A stretch of DNA of 64,000 nt from Neospora caninum Liverpool (Eukaryota > Apicomplexa > Conoidasida > Eucoccidiorida > Sarcocystidae), in the NCBI RefSeq assembly GCF_000208865.1, contig NC_018390.1:1412790-1476789 (forward strand), read 5' to 3'. A model generated the notes under the pieces. The model was not told the DNA's origin, ran no database searches, and worked only from the letters and a program-made list of their open reading frames with translations. This document shows, one piece after another, positions 45,801 through 55,941 of this stretch. The position numbers and the translations under genes were made by a program. Every line of letters begins with the position of its first letter. The stretch's first letter is position 1.

Positions 45801-48770
45801 ACGTGTCTCCGTCGCTTTTCTGGAAGCCGCGGAAGAAGCCAGACGCTGCGTGGGAACTGCGAGAAGAAGCGCCGTGACTGTGTGGCCGTCAGATGCAGGC
45901 GGAAAGGTGTGCAGCGCCACACAAGGCAGGAGAAGCGCGTCTTCGCTTGGAAACACAAACTCACACTTTTGCGACTTCGCGTTCCACCTGCATGCGGCGT
46001 TCAACGCCGCCGCGGCCTCCCGGGCCAGGGCCAGCGACTCGGAGGAGACGAGGGGACACTCGGCGACTACCGGCTTGGCCGAAGAGGCGGACGGCCGGAG
46101 AGCCATCGCGAGCGGAAGAGCAGACGGCGACAGCGGCTTGACACCAGGCGCCTTCCTCTGGAGGGGAAACGGACCGAGCGTTTCGACGCGAACGCGCAAC
46201 TCCGACAAAGAAACCGAAGACGCCAAAGCCTCCGTGTAGACGGCAAGACCCGACGGATCGGGAGACAGCAGCAGCGTGTAGCCGTAGGCCTGAAAGACAC
46301 AGGCACGCAATGCCGAAGCAGACGCTTTCCTGACAAGACGTGCATCCTTGCACGCAAACGCTTACGTGTAGATATTCACATGTGTGCACTAACTTGTGCC
46401 ACGTATATCCATATATATATATATATATATATATACATCTATCTACAAATGTATACATATATGTATATATATATATATATATATTTATATAAACACACAT
46501 ATATATGCATACACAGTGATTCGCGGGCGGGCGCTTTCGCGAGGCGTTAATCGGCAGACAAATCAGCAGACACACACGAATGTATGAGGGTAGCCAAGTC
46601 GTCTTTTCAGCACTGATTCGAGCGACGCGCATTGAGATATCCGCTCGAACGTCTCCATCCCACAAGAGAGAGAAACCAATCTCCCAGACCTAAAGCACAG
46701 ACACGCACGCATCGGCCTCTCTCTACATGTACCTGTTGGCGTCGGCCTGTATCTGCATCGATCTATACTATCCTTCAGTGCTGTCTCAATCTGCATTGTG
46801 TATGCATCTACATCTACACTCACATACGCATATACGTCTATAGGTATCTAGGAAGATAGGTTTCCACACAAACGCAAGAGCCAAGAGAGACGCCGCCCTG
46901 GTCCGCGGACTGGGCCCGCGCGTGGCCTGTGTTCATTTTCCGACGGCGTTTCGCTGCGTCCTTTCCGGCGTTTCTGCCGCGCGCTGTAGCAGCTTTTCGT
47001 TTCCGATCTCCTCCCCTGCAACTCGCGCCGCGCCTCGGGCCTACCTGGCAGTTCCCCGTCGAGAAGACCAGCCAGAAGCGTTTCGCGTCTCTTTCGGAAG
47101 CAAACTTGAGGAGGGCCATGCCCGGAAGCTCCTGGGGTTTCCCGCTCTTCGCCTTCGCTCGCTGGCTGCGCAGCAAGTCAAAGGAATGGCTGCTGAGGTC
47201 TCGGCCAGACTTTCTCTTCAGATTCGTGAAGATGTCGGCGCCTGCGCCGCCGCGTGCGCCGGGGCCCGCGCGGCCCACGAGTCCGGCGGCGAACGGCGTC
47301 TTCGCGGACTTCTCGTCTTCTCGACCCGTCTGGAGAGTCTGCTGAGGCAGACTTGGGCACCTGGCGAACACGGACGGTGCGGCGGACGCCGGCGAGTAGG
47401 CACTCGAGAGCGAAACAGGCAGCAAGGGCGAGACAAAGTCGTCCGAAAAGGCGTATTTCTCACTCGACTCGTCCGCGCGCGACACAATCAACTCGACTCG
47501 CTCAAGGCCCACAGCGTCTGCATGCGCCATGAGCGGCTTCTCCGTCGGCCGAGGCCAGGCAAACAGATCTTGTTTCGGAGAGGAGAAGAGCGGGGAGAAG
47601 GGCGATCCAGGGCGCGACTCGCGCCGTTTCTGAGGAGGCGCATGGGAGCGGCGCCAAACGCAAGCGTCTTCTTTCGAATCGTGAGACCCGTGGAAAGGCG
47701 AACGCGCAGCTGCCGGTGGGAGCAGGGCTGGGGCGGACGGCGGGAGCAGCGGATCGTAGAGCGACAGAAAGCCGAGATCGTCGCCCGCGGGATCCTCGAA
47801 AGCCGCCGGGGCAAAGGACGAAGTGGGAGAGGCCGAAGAGGCGGAGGGACATGAAATCCCCGCAGCAGAGAAAAACAAATCCAGCAACAACTCGCACACC
47901 AACGAGGCCGACAAGTCCGGCGGCAAACCGTACGCGGCCAGAGTCGTTGTCCCTGAAAACAGCGGAAAGGGGGAGAGCGGCAAAAAAAGCATGCAAAAAA
48001 GGGAACGGGGAAAGAAGAAACGTCGGTTGAGGCACAGCGAGATGGAAACACTGCAGTTTTGCGACGTGCAATAAAAGCAGTGGCGCATGCGCAACTGAAT
48101 CTGCCGCCACCCTGAAAACACTCACATACACACTCACTTATCGACACACGTGCGTCTGGGAAGGCGGAGGTCATAGCCCCAGGAAATCTCATGACCACAA
48201 TATATATATATATATATATGCATGTATTTATACTTGTATATGTGGACGTGTACAGGGGAAGAGATGCATGCACATATATAGGTGTACACCTAGGAATGCG
48301 TGCAGGCCGTTTACGGTGTGCACTGAAAAACGCACCTGGCAGCCAGCCCTCCTCCTCGCACACAATTCGTGGGACAAGCAGACAGGGGTTGAAGCGTTCC
48401 AGCGGGAGACGCCACACCGCTTGAAGGGGATCGGCACACGAGAGGAATCGCAGCTTTTTTTCCCCCTGAGCTTGCGTGTGTGTCTTGTCTGCTGCTTCGC
48501 TGGCCTGCGCCTTCTCTGCGACGCGAGACCTGTCTCTGTCTGCGCGCTTCTTCTCGAGCCTCTCGGAGCCGACGAAGCCTGCCTCGTCGTCAGAGCCCAA
48601 CGGGGTGGCGGCTTCGAGGGCGAGCGCGCTCGAGCACGTGTACGGATCGCACAGACTGTCGATCTGAGAAGGAAAGCCGAAAGCAAAAGAACAGACAAAA
48701 GAGACTCCTTTTCAACACGGCGACGCAACACGGCCTCCCAAAGTGCAAAAAACCGCACCCATATATAAAA

Positions 48771-48806
<36 letters not shown>

Positions 48807-50606
48807 ATGTATTCGTGCAAATGGGTATTCACGTATGTTTACCTGCATGGCTATACTGGATCCCGAGTTGTTAGTCCCTCTGTTTCTGTGTGCCGGTCGC
48901 CTGCCTGTCTCTATGGATGACATTGTCAACCATGTTTGCTTCACCTATTCGGGCAAATATATTTATAGGCCGTTACTATACACATATATACACGTCGGTA
49001 CATGTATTTGTAAAAAAGGCCTTGCATATGCGTTTCGCGGCGTTCCTACGTCAGGGAGCAAGGGCGAGTGGAGTGCATCGTCAACTCGGTCTACAGGTTC
49101 CAACTGGAGAGGCAGCAGGTTGACAGGTTTCCATTCTTTCGTTAACTTTTCGCTTCGCTGGGAGGTTCCCGCGTCTTTCTCTGTCTTAACCAGCGGTGCG
49201 GCCCGGGCGTCGCCTGGCAGCGCGGCGCCTCTTTTGTCCTCCGCTTTGTCTTCCTTTGTCCGTGGCAGGTCGAGGCCGCGCTCAATGCCAGCGAAGGGGA
49301 AAGAAGCGTCGAAGAGAGTCGCCTTCCCCTCGCCGCCACTTCCCCCTGCGCGCCTGCTCCGTGCTCCATACACCACGCGCGGATCCCGTCCAGAGTCGTA
49401 GAAGCAGCTGAGCTCTCTGTCTCTGTCGGCCGTGTCGTCCGGTTTCTCTCGGCCTTCAGACCGAGGCGCCGCGCCGCATGCGACCGGCAGCGGACGCGAA
49501 GAAGCAGGCGCTGCCACATCCGCAGCAAATTGCATGCGCTGCGAGAGCGGCACGCCCATCGCGGGCGGAACGGTGTCGGCATGCGCGGGAGGCGGGGGGA
49601 TGTCGCCTCCCAGGTGGCCTGGACGCACACCAGAGAAGTGGAAATCCGACTGCGCAGAACCCGTCCTGGGCACGTAGTACCCGTCAGCTTGGAGCTTCGG
49701 CGGAAGCGAAGAAAGAGCCGAGCCTGCGCCTTCTCTTCGCTCGGCACCCGAACCTTCTGTCTCGTCGGAAGGCCCCCACCTCTGGCCAGACTGGGAAGAA
49801 ACGCCGTAACGGCTCTTCCCCTGTACGTACACCTGAGCGAGAGAGCCGCCCTCGGTCTCGATTTCGAACCCAGGTCCAGCAGGGACGCCAGTGCATGCAG
49901 CGGAGGCAGAGGAAGGAAAGGGAGAGGAGAAGGGCGGAAACTGATGACCATGAACCTGAGTTAGGGAGGCGTGCGCCCCGTAGGAGAGGCCAGGGTGGCG
50001 GGAGAGAGGGTCAGTGGTTTCGGGGTTGAAGCGTTCGGCCTCGTATCCGCGAAAGCCTCCCTCTGCGTCGCGCGGCTGTCCAAAATAGCCAAAACCGGAC
50101 GCAAGCTCTTCTTTTGGAGGAAGGCCCTCGGGCGCGCAGCTCTGCGAAGAGCCCCCGGGGCCCAGCTGGCGACGCTCGACCCCGCTGCGCAGCCCCGCGA
50201 GGTTCGTCGCATGCATGCGCGCCCCTGAGGCGGTGGGACTCCTCCTGGAGCCGGGCGTGGCGGAGGAAGAAAAGCTTGCGAAGGCAGACATGGTGTTGGA
50301 CACAGCAGAGAACGCGGCTGCTCCTGGGCGGCCTCCGAAGACTTCGTGCGGGTCCGGAGGCGGCAGAGGCTGAGAGGCAACGGCATATGTCGACGCGAAC
50401 TGGGTCTGGGAAGAGAAGAAGGCAGGCGGCGGAGCGCCGCGCTGAGCGCCTCCGCTCGCCCTTCCGCCCTCGGCAGGAGGAGCCGGGAAGTAGGCGGGAG
50501 GCCGAGGAAAGGACGAGGGCGACGGCCTCAGAAACCCCTGAGGCGGCGGGGGAGCAGAGTCGGGAGGCGCGGGGGCTCGCCCCGGCAGAGAAGGCGGCGG
50601 ATACAT
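42867..50606 (-). CDS. Large Pro-, Ser/Arg- and acidic-rich protein, possible split RRM
   Basis: Five minus-strand exons keep frame: 50606-49050, 48663-48336, 47952-47045, 46289-44078 and 43792-42867, giving 1976 residues from a true ATG (MYPPPSLPGRAPAPP). Donors include CCAG|GTGCG, CCAG|GTAGG and CAG|GTGAGA. The N-terminus is Pro/Ser-rich. Exon 2 holds a conserved-looking block, RLPLERFNPCLLVPRIVCEE. Exon 3 begins TTLAAYGLPPDLSASLVCEL and ends GMALLKFASERDAKRFWLVF. Exon 4 continues AYGYTLLLSPDPSG. Read together these could be the strands and helices of an RRM (RNP2-like LAAYGL, RNP1-like GMALLKFA) split by an insertion of about 230 residues. That is inference only. The rest of exons 4 and 5 is disordered, with a Ser/Asp/Glu tract (SSSESSESSNSSNSS), Lys/Arg-rich nuclear-type stretches (GKRKRPGVTGRGRKRGRGKR) and a SIRLRGDG block. 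A nuclear RNA-related role is plausible. I do not recognise the orthologue. Exon 5 has a long open frame on the opposite strand, read as a shadow. Confidence 0.68.
43648..43670. repeat. Perfect 23-bp palindrome inside coding sequence
   Basis: GGTGTCTCCTT and AAGGAGACACC form 11-base arms around a single T. It lies in exon 5 of the large minus-strand gene, encoding part of KGVSLKETPL, so the transcript would carry the same inverted repeat. Confidence 0.85.
46409..46505. repeat. (TA)n microsatellites in an intron of the large minus-strand gene
   Basis: Two TA runs (about 46409-46434 and 46461-46485) followed by degenerate CATATA repeats, just upstream of exon 4 on the minus strand. Confidence 0.95.
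48199..48219. repeat. (TA)n microsatellite
   Basis: A TA run of about 21 bases in intron 2 of the large minus-strand gene, with TGCATGCA at 48265-48272 and the palindrome GGTGTACACC at 48281-48290 close by. Confidence 0.95.
48775..48804. repeat. (TA)n microsatellite
   Basis: A TA run of about 30 bases in intron 1 of the large minus-strand gene. Confidence 0.95.
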
Positions 50607-51423
50607 ATTGCACCGGTCAGAGAGCTTCTAAGGGCGAGAACGCAGAGGGAGAGGCAGCAGCGACGAAGCAGAGAAGAGAGGAGACCTCTCTCCCTCTCTT
50701 CCCCTCGCGCTTCGTGTTTTTTTTCTCGCTCTCTCTCTTCCGTGCCGGTGTCCACGCATCCCGAGTCTCGTGTGTGCGTTGTCACTCTGACGCAGCTTAC
50801 AGCCGGCGAGCCGAGCTCCAGGGTCACGGAAGCCTCCAGGGGGAAAAGGACCAGGCGGAAGTCACACAGTCGAGAAACGGCAGAGGAGGAAGCAGCGAAG
50901 AGCGGAAGCGAGAGGCCAGACCAAGGACAGAGAGACGAAGGACAGACACAAACGAAGGCGAGATAGACGAGAGACACACGAAGAAAGCGGGTGAAGAAAA
51001 GGGACACTGTCCCCCGCAGCTCTTCTTGCGCTGGCGGAAGTGAGAACTGTTGTGCGCTGAAGAGCCGACGAGCGGCCCTTTCGACCAACAGAGGAGCCTG
51101 GATGCGAGTTCGCGAGGCAGAGAACCTGCTGAGCACACAACCATGCATGGCAAGAAGACATGCGGGTTCGACAAAAAAGGCGCGCGGGGGGCCCGTTGGA
51201 AAAAATGCGCTCTATTGAAGCGGGCAAGAGAGCACGGGAGGTCTCGGGGAGAGTCGTTTGCGGAAAGAATCGTGAAGGAATCCGGAAGCGATGCAACTAA
51301 AGCGAAGAGCGGAAAGGAAAGAAGCTCGAGACAAGGGAAAGCCAGAAAGAAGCGCCATATGAAGACGCGAAAAGAAAACGGAACGAATTGAAGCCGGCAC
51401 GACCCAACTCGACAGCGCGTGAA

Positions 51424-51431
51424 TGCATGCA
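51424..51431. promoter_or_regulatory. TGCATGCA element upstream of the large minus-strand gene
   Basis: A perfect TGCATGCA 818 bases upstream of the ATG at 50606. GCATGC is a known binding core of some apicomplexan AP2 transcription factors. Function here is inferred from position alone, and the motif is common in coccidian DNA. Confidence 0.3.
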
Positions 51432-52489
51432 AACAGCCCTCTACAGTTGTAGAGACACCCTGCAGGGGCATAAAGCGGAAAAGATCGATTGGGGCAGAGA
51501 GGCCGTGGAAAAAAAAGGCATAAGTTTCCTTCGCGAGTTGGATCGTGTGGGTCTAAGTCTTCCAGCTGTCGCGGTTGCTCAAAAACAGACGAGGAACCTG
51601 CGCGGATGCAGAACAAAGTGTATTGGCCCTGCCTGGACGGAGTGTGTCGGGTGCCTGTGAGACGACATCGAGGGAAAGAAGTTTGGTTTAACCCCCTGGT
51701 GTTGCTACATGGTGTTGACCGTCTACAGAGAAGAAGGGGCTTTCAAGGACCAGGAAGGACGCAGCCCGCGAGGGCATCTTGCCAACAAAAAAGGCAATGA
51801 CTCGGGCGGAATTTCGTGATCATCCGAATTTTTTTGAAACCCTGCCACCGTTCTGGATGAACTTACCGCGTGTATTCTTCGAGTGGAGCTGTATTGACCC
51901 TGGAAGTGTTTCGCGAGTCCCAGTACCAGGCCTAGGAGAGAGTCAATGTAGCTTCAAAAGCGATAACCTGCCGACAACGAAGACGCCATTAGTTCCCCGA
52001 CATATGCACGCCCGCTGGCTCGGCGCACGATGTGATTGGTACCTTTCGTGCAGAAAACACAACAAAGGAAGGCTGCATGACGCTTGCACTCGACTTACCA
52101 CTCTGCAGTGTCCTTCTAGCTAATCCTCCAAAACACGATTCCTCCATCCAGATCGTCCATTCCCGGTGCACAGGCCTCTCTTTTGTAAAGTGTCTCCCGA
52201 CAGTACCGCTCAATGTGCCCGAGAGTGTCTGCGAGGAAGAATCAGGAAGCGTAAAGCGGCGTAGTGGCCACAAGGGAAGGCACAGGGGCTCAGAACGCTT
52301 CATTCCCCATTGTTGTAACCCGAACGCGATCATCGGTGTCGCGCAGGCTTGTTCTGTGTTGGAGAGGACGTCAAGTGACAGGGCTAACGGTGGCGGTCAG
52401 ATCAGGCACGAGAGGCCGGGATCGCGTAGCGAACACCAGCTTCGTCCCGCTTCCGTCCCGCTGGTCTCCTAACACAAAACGAAAAGCTA

Positions 52490-52605
52490 AAAGTGTTGGA
52501 TTTCAAAATCCTACGACATTAAGTTTATTCCACATCGGTTATGCTCTAGGCGTAATCTATGGACTACTGTTACCACTCGTATTAGCAGCGAGAAAAAACG
52601 GAGGC
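52490..52605 (+). other. Possible organelle-derived fragment (candidate NUMT)
   Basis: The segment is AT-richer than its surroundings and reads in one frame as a hydrophobic membrane-type peptide (LSLFHIGYALGVIYGLLLPL) with CTA, GTA and TTA codons that are rare in the neighbouring genes. A shorter related piece is at about 21605-21640. Nuclear insertions of mitochondrial DNA are abundant in Toxoplasma-type genomes. I cannot say which mitochondrial gene it would come from, and a chance match is possible. Confidence 0.3.
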
Positions 52606-55002
52606 GACGAGCACCAATCGCAGATGTTTCCTGTTTTCTGGGGCAAGCAAGCCGCCCGCCAATCACCCGAGCTCTTGTGCAATGCCTGGTGCAACTCAGT
52701 TTCTCGGGAACGGCTTCCTGTCATCTGTGCGAAGCGGCTTGTCGACGGCGCCTCGCCGTGCTGTTGCTGGCGATGGAGTGTGGTTCGAACGGTCTCGTGA
52801 GCACGAGCAAGGGGAAATAAGGTATCGGGGGTCTGAAAACGGCCGAGTCGCTGCGTGCGCAGATTTTTCTGGTGCGGACACCACACAGGTGCCTTGAAAG
52901 GCCACAAGACTGATGGACGCCCTCTGGTGAATGACTGAGAGTCACTCTGCAGAAAGCGCCTGGGCAAGCGTTGGTGACCCAAACTCCAGGAGCAGCGCTT
53001 CACCGCGACACAGGTCGACGTGCCGGAACCTCATCAGAATCCGCGTTTTTCAGGACTCTCTTCTGGGCGTGGTGGCCCCTGTGACGGAACACAGACGCCA
53101 GGGACATAATTTGGCAAAAATTGCGCGAGGCCATTTACGGGCCAAAGAGCACTGCCACGAGAGTCTCCGCTGAGACATGAGCAGCCGCTTGATTGGGCTA
53201 CAGGCCGATGAACAACGCTGCGTGAAAGGAGCCTGCGAGAAACGTTGAGTTTCCCGGTTTCCCTGAACCCACTCTGGGCGCGTTCCATCGGCTACCCGGA
53301 GGCAGCGTGCCTGCTTCTGAACATCCGCTTTCTAGTTCCGTTGTGTCCTGATCTCGACAGTCCCACGTGGTGCCGTTCATCTTCTCAAACACCTCAGAGG
53401 GCTTCGCCGAGGCTCGTCAGGTCAGCTAACCGGCTGTCGATGTTTCCTGGAAAACGCCGCTATCTCTGTCCCTCTTTTCTTGTGGTATTCGGTGTCCCAC
53501 ACATTTCTGGTTTTTCGGCGAGGTGGCAAGGAAAGGACCACACAATTCGGGGAAAGACTATTCGGGGAAGGAACTTGCTTGTTGATTCGTTTCCAGAGTA
53601 AGCGCAAAAAGCGCCGCGCCTTCGGCTCCAGGTGCTCCTCAGTCGAGCTGGCGAGGAACTGTTCTCTGGTTTCGCGGTTCCTGCTGGTCACAAGCGATCG
53701 TTCCAAGTGAAGCTGAGAGCGACAGAAGACTCAGTCCGTTGAGACACTCGCCTGGCGGGCGAGGCCACAGCTCCAACAAAATGGGGCGGCCACAAAAACC
53801 GTTGAGAACTGCTGGAGGCTCATGGAGCGAACCAAACATCCACCGAGCTCGGAGCACGTGTGAAGTCTCTCGTGCACACGTGGGGGGCGACGGCTGAGAA
53901 GTGAGACGAAAATCCGATTAACTGACTTCCGTCCTGGATGTGGAGATCCCGCTCTAAATATCTAGGGAAACAGACTCGCGACGCCTTTGCGTGTGTGCGG
54001 CTACCTCAGCGCAAAACCTCCCTTCATCGATGTGTCTACTGGTCTGATGGGTTGTGGGCGCCGAGAGAAAAACCAGAGGCCGCGGAAAACAAAGCTAGGA
54101 ATGTTGCCGACGAATGGCGCCGGCATGTGGCCATGCCGCCACCCATATCCAGAAAAAAAAACTGCACAAATGCTGGAACGCCCAATTTTAAGTCGCTGTA
54201 CGCCTGTGCCTAGATCGACTCCGCTTGGACTTCCCTTCTGCCTTTCCTCGTGGATGGAAACGCAGGCGACTTCCGATCTTCGAGAGATTTCGGAACTCCC
54301 CGTGATCGCAACCAAACACCAGACACACATGGCTTAGAGCTGCTCCACGCGTTCCCCAGTGTCGCGCTCCCACGTCGAGGCAGTGCAGAGAGGAGCGTTC
54401 TTTACTGCATCTCTCTTGGGAAACGGACAGTGCTTTCGGCATCGTCACGGACGGAAACAGCCGTGAGCGCGGAATGCTTTAACAAAATGGGTTTCTTTAC
54501 GGAACAAAAGAGTCGGGAAACACACGGCTGTCCTTGCGGCCCCACGGACACCCCGAACGCGAGAACGGAGAGCGGGTTTGCGGTCTCCACCGTGCCCCGT
54601 TGTCGCCACGAAATCGCGTTTGTCAACAGATCCCTCAACTCTTCTGAGAAAGTCCGTCAGTTGTTCCTCTTGTCCCGGCTGCCTCCTCTCTTCCCTCCCG
54701 CCTCTTCGACTCTCGACTCCGACTCTCTGGCCCACACGGAATTACACCGTAATCTTGTCCTGATCGTCTATGCCTGTTTAGCCCCTTCCCCTCGACGCGT
54801 TTCTGTCTATGATCCTGAGTTCCTTCTTCCACACAAAACGAACCACAGAACGCCTGCGTGTTCCGGTCCGCTTTCTTTCTGGATCCCAAATGCAAATTCC
54901 GGAGGTGACCGAGTTCCACTTCTCCGGCCAGCGCGTCTAAGCATGCAGAGTGCGAGCAAAAAGATTACCCGGGTCAGTAGGGTTCCCCCTCCTTGCCGCG
55001 GA

Positions 55003-55910
55003 TTACGCAGGTACTTTTGATTCGAAGAAAAGACGCAGGCGCAGTGTCGATGGCAGGGCGGCGTCAGTGACGAGGAGCTCTTCTCCTTCTTTGAGCAGGT
55101 CTGCCTCCGCGAGCTCTCTGGAAAAAACAGGAGAAAGATCATGACAAAGCTGCGGATCTCCTCTCAAGGCAACTGCTTCGATTTGAGCCAACAAAGCAAA
55201 GGACGGGACGGGGCAGGTACAGCACTCCAGCTGGTCTGCTTTCTTCCGCGGCTGGGGCGAGCTCTGCCGACTTTGCCACGAAGCACACAAACTCGGGCGT
55301 TTTTTCTTCAGCGTGAACGCAGAAATGACGCCTAGAGCCAATACAAGCACATGCCGCAGAGCGTCTCCACTCCAGCGCCCGCTCGAGAAGTGAAAACAGC
55401 AAACGACGCAAAAACAGAGACGGTTTCCTCACCGCAGAGTCTTGGGTAGGTTCGCCTCCAACTGCCGGCGAAGCTGAGGTGGTTTCTGCAGAAAAAGAAC
55501 CGCCTGGACAGGCCAAACAGACACAACGCAACAGACTGTGCAGAGCGTTACACACAAAGTTGGGAATACTCCAGTGGTGTACAGCGCAGCTAGAGACCCA
55601 ACTGGAAAGCAACACACGTGGATCTACACCTGCAAGCAAAAACACGTGCACTCTTTTTCGGACAGGAAAACACAGAATCCCCTGGAAAAAGCAAGCATAA
55701 AGACACACGCACAGACAAACATAAGCGGACCAACACCCGCTCCTCAGTGTCTTCGCAGCTGGATCTGGAGGCCCTCTGGTGACAGGGCGAAGAGGGAGCA
55801 GCAGGGGGTGATGGTATCTCAACGCGACAAAAATACACATTTATACACCTGGACGCAGCTGTCTCAAAGAGACAGAGTTAAGTGCACACCTCTGAGAGAA
55901 GTACTCTCAT

Positions 55911-55941
<31 letters not shown>

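Larger units (their letters stand above)
50607..55002. other. 4.4-kb stretch without a supported gene
   Basis: This lies between the start of the large minus-strand gene and the stop of UBA3. The first 0.8 kb is GC- and purine-rich and probably holds promoter and 5' UTR, with TGCATGCA at 51424-51431. From about 51450 to 54900 the base use looks more even, TA microsatellites are absent and many short open frames occur on both strands, none with a recognisable domain or coherent splice set. The longest, 54250-55020 (+), starts with GTG and overlaps the end of UBA3. A segment at about 52490-52600 looks AT-richer and coding-like (FHIGYALGVIYGLLLPL). Confidence 0.45.

Noticed and set aside
54250..55020. 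256-codon open frame on the plus strand
   Set aside because: It begins with GTG, has no recognisable motif and overlaps the 3' end of UBA3 on the other strand.
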